A DNA stretch of 64,000 nucleotides, from the NCBI GenBank assembly GCA_963082875.1, contig OY720098.1, positions 15,066,001 to 15,130,000 of the forward strand, given 5' to 3'. Under the pieces are notes generated by a model. It saw only the letters and a program-made list of their open reading frames with translations, made no database searches and was not told the DNA's origin. This DNA is from Corella eumyota (taxonomy: Eukaryota; Chordata; Ascidiacea; Phlebobranchia; Corellidae). A program made the translations under genes and the position numbers. Below are positions 57,001 through 64,000 of this stretch, in pieces. Position 1 is the first letter of the stretch; every line of letters starts with the position of its first letter.

Positions 57001-57005
57001 ATTAG
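57001..57005 (+). promoter_or_regulatory. Inter-cistronic trans-splice acceptor
   Basis: ATTAG, one base after the upstream stop codon and five before the first POLR1C ATG. It is the only AG in the gap, so it is the obvious SL acceptor if the pair is an operon. Confidence 0.45.
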
Positions 57006-57010
57006 ATAAA

Positions 57011-58072
57011 ATGATGAACCATATTGATGATATAAGAACAAGAATAACTCTCAAAGAGCATGGGTTATCAAATGTCCACACATCAGATTACCCTCGTACC
57101 TACCCTGGTTATAACGATGCTTTTAATATTAATACCTTTAAAAAAAAATTTCAAATTCATGTAACTTCATTAAATAAAGAAGTGATGGAATTCGACATGG
57201 TAAAAATTGATGCTGCAATTGCAAATGCTTACAGAAGAATATTGTTGTCAGAAATTCCAACTATGGCCATTGAAAAAGTATTTATGTTCAATAACACAAG
57301 TGTCATCCAGGATGAAGTATTGGCCCATCGATTAGGTTTGATTCCGCTGGATGTGGATGCAAGGTTATTTGAGTTTCGTCAACCAAGTAACGAGGATGGT
57401 ACTCCAGAAGACACGCTAGAAATGGAGTTAAAAGTCAAATGCACAAAAAATTTAAATGCATCTAAAGAGACGAGCGATCCAAATGAGTTGTATAATAACC
57501 ATAAGGTTTACTCAGGTGATTTTAAGTGGATACCTAGAGGTAACCAGAGTGAAACAATGACTCTAAAGCTTGTCCATAATGATATTTTAATTGCAAAACT
57601 TCGTCCAGGCCATGAAATCGATTTAAAGGTGCATGCAGTAAAAGGCTTGGGTAAAGACCATGCAAAATTCTCATCTGTTGCAACTGCTTCATATAGACTT
57701 CTGCCTGAAATAAAAATATTAAGACCCATTGTGGGGGAAGAAGCTGAAGAATTTAAGAACTGTTTTTCCCCAGGTGTGATAACCATTGTTAAGAACAAGG
57801 CTGGTTTAAAAGAAGCTAAAGTAGTAAATGCAAGAAAGGACACATGTAGTAGGGAAGTGTTACGACATCCCCATTTAAAAGATTCGGTTAAATTAAGCAA
57901 AGTGCGTGACCATTTTATTTTTTCTGTTGAATCAGCCATTGGCCATCCACCAAATATTTTGGTGACTGAATCGATAAAAATTCTGATAGGAAAATGTCGC
58001 TTCTTTCTACAGGAATTAAACAGCTCGCAGCAAAATGTTCAAAATAATGGTTCAAAATCTGATATTCTATAA
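57011..58072 (+). CDS. POLR1C: POLR1C (RPAC1/RPA40), shared subunit of RNA polymerases I and III
   Basis: Intronless, 353 residues (human 346). It matches the family along its full length: NVHTSDYP (21-28), FDMVKIDAAIANAYRRILL (61-79), EIPTMAIEKV, NNTSVIQDEVLAHRLGLIP (94-112), SDPNELY, LRPGHEIDL, KGLGKDHAKFSSVATASYRL, CFSPGV and VRDHFIFSVES. This is the alpha-like subunit that pairs with POLR1D to seed assembly of Pol I and Pol III in the nucleus. The start could be the first or second Met of MMNH. Second gene of a probable operon. Lack of introns, against intron-rich neighbours, fits genes in tunicate operons or an old retrocopy that took over; the frame is intact, so it is taken as the working gene. 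Confidence 0.96.
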   Translation: MMNHIDDIRTRITLKEHGLSNVHTSDYPRTYPGYNDAFNINTFKKKFQIHVTSLNKEVMEFDMVKIDAAIANAYRRILLSEIPTMAIEKVFMFNNTSVIQDEVLAHRLGLIPLDVDARLFEFRQPSNEDGTPEDTLEMELKVKCTKNLNASKETSDPNELYNNHKVYSGDFKWIPRGNQSETMTLKLVHNDILIAKLRPGHEIDLKVHAVKGLGKDHAKFSSVATASYRLLPEIKILRPIVGEEAEEFKNCFSPGVITIVKNKAGLKEAKVVNARKDTCSREVLRHPHLKDSVKLSKVRDHFIFSVESAIGHPPNILVTESIKILIGKCRFFLQELNSSQQNVQNNGSKSDIL

Positions 58073-58218
58073 AATGAATATAACAAGTTATAAATAACTA
58101 ATATGCTGTCTTATCATGTGTTGGATGAGGTACATTTTAAATACAAAGTTGTGATTTTTTTAATTGCGGATATTATTTAGTATAATACTTTAATGATATT
58201 TTGAATATGGTAGCATAC

Positions 58219-58224
58219 TTTATT
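58219..58224 (-). terminator. Poly(A) signal of the Ly6-like gene
   Basis: AATAAA on the minus strand, 183 bases beyond the Ly6-like stop, inside the 3' flank of POLR1C. Confidence 0.4.
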
Positions 58225-58274
58225 AGTACCATTTTCATTGTTAATATTAAAAAAACTTATGTATCAAAAATCAA

Positions 58275-58280
58275 AATAAA
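58275..58280 (+). terminator. POLR1C poly(A) signal
   Basis: AATAAA about 200 bases after the POLR1C stop. With the minus-strand signal at 58219 it implies convergent transcripts that overlap slightly. Confidence 0.45.
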
Positions 58281-58406
58281 ACACATTCTACAAAGAGCTT
58301 TTTTTGCAATATATAAAGTTAAATTCAGTTCAGTATTAGTTTTATCAATACCTAAATAAAGTTTAACTTAACACAGTTTAGTAAACAATATTACATATTT
58401 AACAAC

Positions 58407-59343
58407 CTAAAAAAACATATGTGCAATAAATAAAAAGTGCAAAACATGTAGTGAAGAGAAATTGTTTTTTGTGGCAGAATTTCCAATATTACAAGCGGTT
58501 GTGTTGCAACAAGTCGTGCAAGTGTTTCGAATAATTCCGAGTCCACGTTTGTAGCACCCTTCTACACAACTATCCGAGCACTTACGTTCCAGTTTAACTA
58601 AAATACCTTGAGTAGTACGGCGCTTTACCTAAGTAAAAGTAATTTGGTAAATAAAAAATATACAGCCATTAAGTAATTTATAAAAAATGAAAACCATCTC
58701 AAACAACTTTAGGTTTGGGACGATTAAATCACCTACAAACTGACCGTAAGGTGTTTTATTTATTTATACTCGATATAGGAAGATCGAAACGAGTAGACAA
58801 CTGTTCTTACAATTACACCATGCTGGCTTAGCTAGTATTAAGTTTACTTCAACAAATGTTTAATCGTAGTAATTTCCCCATTGATCGTTTTTTGGCTCCG
58901 TGATTTTCCTTTAAAGCTTATGACGCTGGACTGTATTTTGCGTTGTGTTATTTATACTTACATTTTTTAGTTACATAGCCAAATAAAATTAAAAAAGTAA
59001 CTAACCATGCAATAAGAATGTGCCAATCCACACGTAACAAGCATCTTAGAGGTAAGATTTGCTTGACATGCGTCGACATGGTAAGTTTGTTTACTGTAAT
59101 AAACACATTCATAGCAGGATAGAAAACTTGACCTTTCACAGGCTGAAATAACAATTTTACTTTTAAAAACCTGATCACAAATATTTTTCATTTTTAAATG
59201 TAAGTACGTTAAATTGTATATTAAGTTAAGTTTGAAAAACTTATTAGGCTAAATTTTATCTAATTAGCTATAGTAAAACTATTCTTAAAATTACCTGTGA
59301 CAAAAAATATGAAAACAATTGTCAACATCGCAAGACGAAACAT
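58407..59343 (-). CDS. Secreted/GPI-anchored Ly6/uPAR (three-finger) protein
   Basis: Three exons, 59295-59343, 59006-59142 and 58407-58628, phase-consistent, 135 residues. An N-terminal signal peptide (MFRLAMLTIVFIFFVT) ends before CERSSFLSCYEC, the first cysteines of a three-finger fold. Spaced cysteines follow, closing with the family end motif CTTCCNTTACN. The last 18 or so residues are hydrophobic (HVLHFLFIAHMFF) and would serve as a GPI-attachment signal after the small residues NSA. The exon plan (signal peptide, fingers 1-2, finger 3 plus anchor) is the usual Ly6 plan. The extracellular ligand cannot be told. It converges with POLR1C, with short 3' flanks. Confidence 0.85.
58758..58830 (-). 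repeat. SINE family A, short deleted copy in the Ly6-like gene
   Basis: Only the tail (TTTATTTATACTCGATATAGG) and head (TTCTTACAATTACACCATGC) ends remain. It lies in the intron between 58629 and 59005. Confidence 0.5.
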
Positions 59344-60094
59344 CCTTTTTTTCAGTCGATTGCTTCTTTTGAGAAAATTATATTTGGTCTATATTAACTA
59401 AATTTACAGATCATTTTTTTCATTTATTGACACAATCTGTCAGTTTTTTATTTCACAAATAAAACGAAATCTATTGTATACTTATTCTCTATAAATTTAA
59501 TAAACATACAAAATATGGATTTGTTTTTTTACTAAAATTAATATGTTCTTTTTATCGAGTAACTTATTTTAAATACGCAAAAGATCACTAAAGTTATTAT
59601 TACAGAGTTTTTAACAGCTCATTTAAATAAATAACTAAGCAATTGAAAAATGTAAGTATAACTAACACAACGCAAAATACAGATTGATTTTTAAATTAAT
59701 ATTAATTATGTGATATTAATGTAAAAGTGTGTTATTAAGTCATTTAATTGTACCATTTATGGACAGCCTAGTTGCGTAAACGTTAACAGAACTAGATACT
59801 TTTTGCTCTTGGTTATCGGGAAAAACATTTTTTAAACATTTTTTGTAATTTTTTAAGAAATTAAAGCATATTCTCCAAAGAAGCGATTAAAAAGGGTATT
59901 ATAGAAAATTCATTATTGTTTGTAAAATTGCTTTTTAAGACGCGCGTTTTTTACTCAAAGGTCATTTAATAATACCAGCAATTCCGAATATCTAGGAGAC
60001 TTATATACTTTATTTTATGTCAGATGCATAATCAAATTTTTGTTAAATTTTTTTTTTCTTAAATTTAAAAAAATTGGATTGTTAACTATGTTAT
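59344..60094. other. Intergenic, upstream of the Ly6-like gene
   Basis: AT-rich; nothing recognised beyond the expected promoter of the minus-strand Ly6-like gene. Confidence 0.4.
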
Positions 60095-60880
60095 TGTCCA
60101 CCAAGTATATCAAATAAATAAGAGCGCTATAATAAAGGTGATTTGGTAATACCCCCAATTTATGACGTTATATATCTATCTTTCTTTATCCTCGATGTGG
60201 GAAGGTCAAATGCGAGACCTAAACATATAGTAACATCAGTTAGCTTGACCCAGTCTCAAGTTGCCTGTGGCAGTTTGGGATATTATAGATTGTAATTTCC
60301 CGATAATTAAGCTGCTGATTAGGTGCTGGCTCAGTAGGAGTTTGTACCCTTTATAACGCCTTACTTAAGGGCGCTACTGCATGACATCACTTGGGATCAA
60401 ACTCAGGACCTTGTGTATGGTGGGTGGGTGTTCTAACTACTACACCACGCTGCCGGTATGATAAATTTGATTTCAAATATTTTTGAATTCTACAATACAA
60501 AAAAGAAAAGGGTGAAATACCCCCTTGAAAAGGAACAAATTAAAACCAAACCTAATTTAAAATAAGTTAACAAGGTTCTTAACACTCTGAAACTAAAATA
60601 AAATTAAACAAAGCATTAAAATATTGTTAAACGCAGGAGTAAACTTTTGTATTAAACTGAATTACGTGTTATACATAACGTTACAACTTACCTATCATGG
60701 GGCTTTAATTTATTTTACATATTTTGTAAGGAACAACGTACTTCACCACGACTTACCTTCAAAAAAGTAAACAAAATATTAGAAAAGGGTTAAATGCAGA
60801 TATAAACTTTGTACTTTCGTAATATACGCTAGATAAGTGGCGTTACAAATTTGGGGTTTTGACAATTACCTATCTAACTT
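60095..60880. mobile_element. Relics of the 179-bp element family, split by a SINE
   Basis: 60095-60178 matches an inverted unit (TTGTCCACCAAGTATATCAAA, AGAGCG, TACCCCCAATTTATGACG). After a SINE, 60461-60880 matches the left terminal region (CTACAATACAAAAAAG, GTGAAATACCCCC, AGGAGTAAACTTTTGTATTAAACT) followed by one to two units (CAACGTACTTCACCACGAC, AATATACGCTAGATAAGTGG). The outermost tip is missing and divergence is well above that within 48672-55910. The two pieces face differently, so they are rearranged or separate fragments. Confidence 0.7.
60183..60458 (-). repeat. tRNA-derived SINE family A, nearly full length
   Basis: Minus orientation and the best-preserved copy here: tail TTTATCCTCGATGTGGGAAG, middle TTTGGGATATTATAGATTG, box B reverse GGATCAAACTCAGGACC, head ACTACTACACCACGCTGCCGG. 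Inserted between pieces of the 179-bp element relic. Confidence 0.78.
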
Positions 60881-61395
60881 CGGGTAGGCACTTAACGTTG
60901 GGTAGGCACTTAACCAGAGAATAGGCACTTAAACCGGCAGCGTGGTGTAGTAGTAATCACACTTGCTACACCACTATGAGGTCGTTGTTTCAATCTCCAC
61001 TGGTCTTATGCTGTAGCGCCCTTGAGAAAGGCGTTATAAACGGTATGAACTCCTGCTGAGTCAGGGGTCTTAATCAGCAGCATAATTAGTGGGGGTGGGT
61101 TAATGGGAAGTGTAGTAGGTGTGGGTGAGAGAATGGGGTAGGCTGGATGGGGTAGGCTAGGTGAGGTAAGTAAGGCACTTAACTTTCGGTAGGCACTTAC
61201 CGTTGGGTAGGCACTTAAACCTGGGGTAGGCACTTAACTTAGGGTAGGCACTTAACTTAGGGTAGGCACTTAACTTACGGTAGGCACTTAACTTACGGTA
61301 GGTACTCAACTTTGGATAGGTACTTAACCAGAGAACAGGCACTTAAACATAGGGTAGGCACTAACTTTGGGTAGACACTTAGCATAGAGTAGGCA
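60881..61395. repeat. 18-bp minisatellite split by a SINE
   Basis: About 16 copies of a GGTAGGCACTTAACTTAG-like unit, three before 60935 and the rest from about 61165. Between them lie a SINE-A and a G-rich tract with short GGGGTAGGCT repeats (61090-61165). The minus frames reading AYPKLSAYRKLS across it are translations of the repeat, not a gene. Confidence 0.8.
60935..61092 (+). repeat. SINE family A inserted in the minisatellite, 3'-truncated
   Basis: Head CCGGCAGCGTGGTGTAGTAG, then GCGCCCTTGAGAAAGGCG, ACTCCTGCTGAGTCAG and AATCAGCAGCATAATTAG. It stops before the tail. Confidence 0.72.
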
Positions 61396-62274
61396 TTTTT
61401 GTTTAGATAAATATAGACTTTCACTTAAATTTTGGTTGGACATTTAGAAAAGTTAATTATCTAGCAAATATAATTTATAATATTCAAAGATGGGCACCAA
61501 ACTGTTAACCCGCTTATCGTTTAATGAAGATATATATAAAAAATACAAAAGGCTACTAGTATTATTTATATGGGCAAGAGTTGTTTAGGGCTCAAATAAA
61601 TAACTGCAAAATCAACTTTTGATATAAGCGTTGCAGTTTTTTTACAAAAACGCGTTTTGCACCCAACAATATAGAATAAAATAAGCAAATGCACTCATAA
61701 TATTGTTTTATTCTAACTTATATTTTAAACAGCCTGTAATTCAATCTATTTTATATTTTTCTTTGATATCATTATTTTCTGTTTAATAATTCTAAAGAAT
61801 AGCGATGAGTACCAAAATTTCCTTTTAGTCGTTTAATTATACATAGTACAAGGAAGTAAGACGCAGTATAAACTTACAGCTCGCTTGTTTAAAGTTAGTT
61901 TATTATTGCAGTTATTAGAAAGTAAATTTTTAGATTTTAACTAATAATAAAATTATTTTGTAAGTTATGTTACTAATATGCAAATGACATTTTATTTATT
62001 AAGCCAATGAAGTAATAACTTTTTATAAATTTTACAAATATTTTTTATTTTGAAAAAAACAAAAAATTTCGGTTTAAATTTTTAAAACTAGTTTGTTGCT
62101 GACTGTTTGCTAGTTTAGTAAATTAAATTTGTGTAGTATTTATAATACAAGTAATATAAAATATTAACAAAATAGTTTAAAACACGTTTTTAATATTATT
62201 TAATTTAAAAGAGATAATATTTTTAGTTTATTAAAAATTTAAAAAAAGTAAAATTAAAGTTGTATGACGTAACA
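61396..62274. other. Intergenic, upstream of the TPR-like gene
   Basis: AT-rich with long A/T runs; nothing recognised. The promoter of the following gene should lie at the right end. Confidence 0.4.
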
Positions 62275-63627
62275 ATGGCTGATGATGACGAACCACCGAT
62301 CCACGTTAAAGCGACTTTTTTTAAACACAATGAAAGGTGAAAATATTTCTTTTTTTGATAAATTTAATTTTTTTTTATAATTTTTTTTATAAGTTGTGGT
62401 TTAGTTAAAAATTCAAAAAAAAAAAAAAAAAAAAAATTTTAAAATAGTTTAATAAATTATAGATCACGTGACCCATCAAGAATCAAGTACCCAACCATGT
62501 GACGCACAACGTGGTACCATGACGTCATCATCTACGTCACCATCTAATAGAATGTCACAAATGAGTTTAACTACGTCGCCAACCAATACAACTGGTAATT
62601 AATTAACTTTATTTAAATATTTGGCAAATTGTTAAATTTTAAACTAAATTTTAATTTATAGAATTGTCTATGACGTCACAACTAATGCAAATCATCGAAC
62701 ACGAAGGTTTTTTTTCAAATAAATTTTATTTTTCAGTTAAAAATGTTGCAGGTTTTTAAGTAAAAACGCACTTAGTAATTTTGGCTTGCTTAAATATGCT
62801 TAATTTTGTTATAGAAACAATGGCCAAACTTCGCAATGAAAATAATTATGACTGGGCCTATTTTAAAGCATTAAAACAATCGAAATACGATCTAGAAATA
62901 CAAAATATTTCGATTTTAACTATCATTTTACGAGGTTTCTATAAAAGCAAAAGTTTACGATTCGGTTTCCAGCATTCGGGATAAAATAACTTTAATAATT
63001 CGAAACAAAACCCAGCTAACTGCAATACAAGTTAAAACTGTATCTTTTGATCTTTGTACCCAGAAGAAATACTCAAAGTCTATTCTATTTTACCCAATCG
63101 CATTTTCCTTATTCGAGGATAATAACGACCCGAACAATGATGTTAATAATATGAGGTTGTGTGTTTGGGGAATAAGCGATTCAGCTGAAAAAATTCTTAA
63201 AAAAGATCAAGGCATGAAAATGTTGGTCCAGCATCACGTGATCCCACTTGTGCGTGATCTTAAATCTAGAATGGAAAACTTACCCGGAGTAAACGCTAAA
63301 ACAAAAGTTGTTCAACTGAGCCAATGTTTGTGGTATATCGGGCTTTGCGAGAGGTTGGTGGATATCGACGACTTTCAAACATGTACAGAGGGGCTAAGAT
63401 TGATGGATACGATCGAGAATAAACAAAAATATTCGCTTTACGGAAAACTCTTAACCAACATTGGTTTGTGGTATTATCGCAATTCTAAATACAGCGAAGC
63501 AGCTTCTATATTAATCGAAGCAGTCAAAGCTTACAAACAAGCTACTGATTGGGCAGATGATAGAGTGGAACTACGGCAAATGATGAAGCAAACGGAAGTA
63601 ATATTAAGACAGCTGAAAACAACTTAA
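62275..63627 (+). CDS. Unrecognised helical protein with C-terminal TPR-like repeats
   Basis: Best phase-consistent model: exons 62275-62336, 62488-62594, 62662-62706, 62815-62934, 63032-63627, 309 residues. The N-terminus (MADDDEPPIHVKATFF) is followed by a Ser/Thr-rich stretch; the C-terminal 130 residues are helical, with CLWYIGLCERLVDIDDF and TNIGLWYYRNSKYSEAASIL spaced like TPR helices. I do not recognise the family. Two points are weak. First, exon 2 with its better acceptor (62462) is in the wrong phase for exon 1. Second, between 62920 and 62981 the coding frame changes; I explain this by a 97-base intron with a poor donor (GTTTCT) but a good CTAAC branch site. An assembly error or frameshift there is the alternative, with 62920-63031 then also coding. 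The last exon is the firmest part. Confidence 0.6.
62408..62436. repeat. Long A homopolymer
   Basis: About 25 consecutive A within intron 1 of the TPR-like gene. Such a run is prone to sequencing error. Confidence 0.8.
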
Positions 63628-63969
63628 AAAGCAGCTAAGAGAAAATATAAGAATATTTAAAAAAAGTAAAGTTAGGCCCAAAGTAAATCGAGTAGCACAA
63701 CGATCAACTTATGCTATTAACCAAAAAATTCGGTTAAAAATTAACGAAATATCAGAACGTTAAGAAGAATCATGTTTAAATACTAACTTTTTGCTGTAGA
63801 TTATAACTGTCTATTTATTTTAAACACGTGATTACTTTTAAATTATGTTTAAAATTGTTAAATTTTGTATATCTATTATGTAATGTTTATGTAGTTTTCT
63901 GGTTATTATGATTATTTGTATATTTTGTATATTTAGTGATTTTATTAGTTATTCAGTTTGCAAAAATTC

Positions 63970-63975
63970 AATAAA
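63970..63975 (+). terminator. Poly(A) signal of the TPR-like gene
   Basis: AATAAA about 340 bases after the stop codon. The 3' UTR in between (63628-63969) is AT-rich with nothing else seen. Confidence 0.45.
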
Positions 63976-64000
63976 AAACAACAAAAATAGATTTTCAAGT

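Noticed and set aside
57508-57939. Minus-strand 143-codon frame
   Set aside because: It is the antisense shadow of POLR1C.
60183-60458. Possible tRNA gene from box A/box B-like sequence
   Set aside because: The head is part of a repeated SINE with the same body and tail in many places; no intact cloverleaf was found.
61006-61342. Minus-strand frames with repeated AYPKLS and AYRKLS
   Set aside because: They are translation of the 18-bp minisatellite, with no gene features.

Overview
The window is AT-rich animal DNA with small, mostly phase-consistent introns. It looks like a solitary ascidian (Ciona-like tunicate). The reasons are short introns in nearly every gene, a two-gene operon-like pair 11 bases apart with an AG acceptor in the gap (typical of tunicate SL trans-splicing), and chordate gene families in compact form. 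I cannot fix the species from sequence alone. No virus-derived element was recognised.

Layout. 1-2223 (-): the 5' part of a PDZ/PDLIM-family gene that runs off the left edge. 4090-25610 (-): a complete 26-exon ADAMTS2/3/14-type procollagen N-proteinase with a new acidic, cysteine-bearing C-terminal extension. 28485-35083 (+): CTCF, 15 coding exons, with zinc fingers 1-8 and no fingers 9-11. 37217-47561 (-): BCL11 (BCL11A/B homologue), convergent with CTCF, with the NuRD-type MSRRKQ first exon and a second possible 5' exon. 48672-55910: a 7.2-kb inverted-repeat transposable element made almost entirely of about 37 copies of a 179-bp unit in two opposed arms, flanked by an exact 8-bp duplication. 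56808-58072 (+): small membrane protein plus POLR1C, operon-like. 58407-59343 (-): a GPI-anchored Ly6/three-finger protein. 62275-63627 (+): an unrecognised TPR-like helical protein.

Repeats. At least ten copies of one tRNA-derived SINE family (A), about five of a second (B), a low-copy family (C), relics of the 179-bp element at 55955-56075 and 60095-60880, an 18-bp minisatellite at 60880-61395 split by a SINE, and a 30-bp minisatellite in an ADAMTS intron.

How the genes relate: CTCF and BCL11 are both DNA-binding chromatin regulators lying tail to tail. ADAMTS and Ly6 are secretory-pathway products, POLR1C is a core subunit of RNA polymerases I and III, and the PDLIM protein is probably cytoskeletal. 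I see no single pathway linking them. All exon borders were read by eye from GT/AG sites, phase and homology; alignments were from memory of the families, with no database search.
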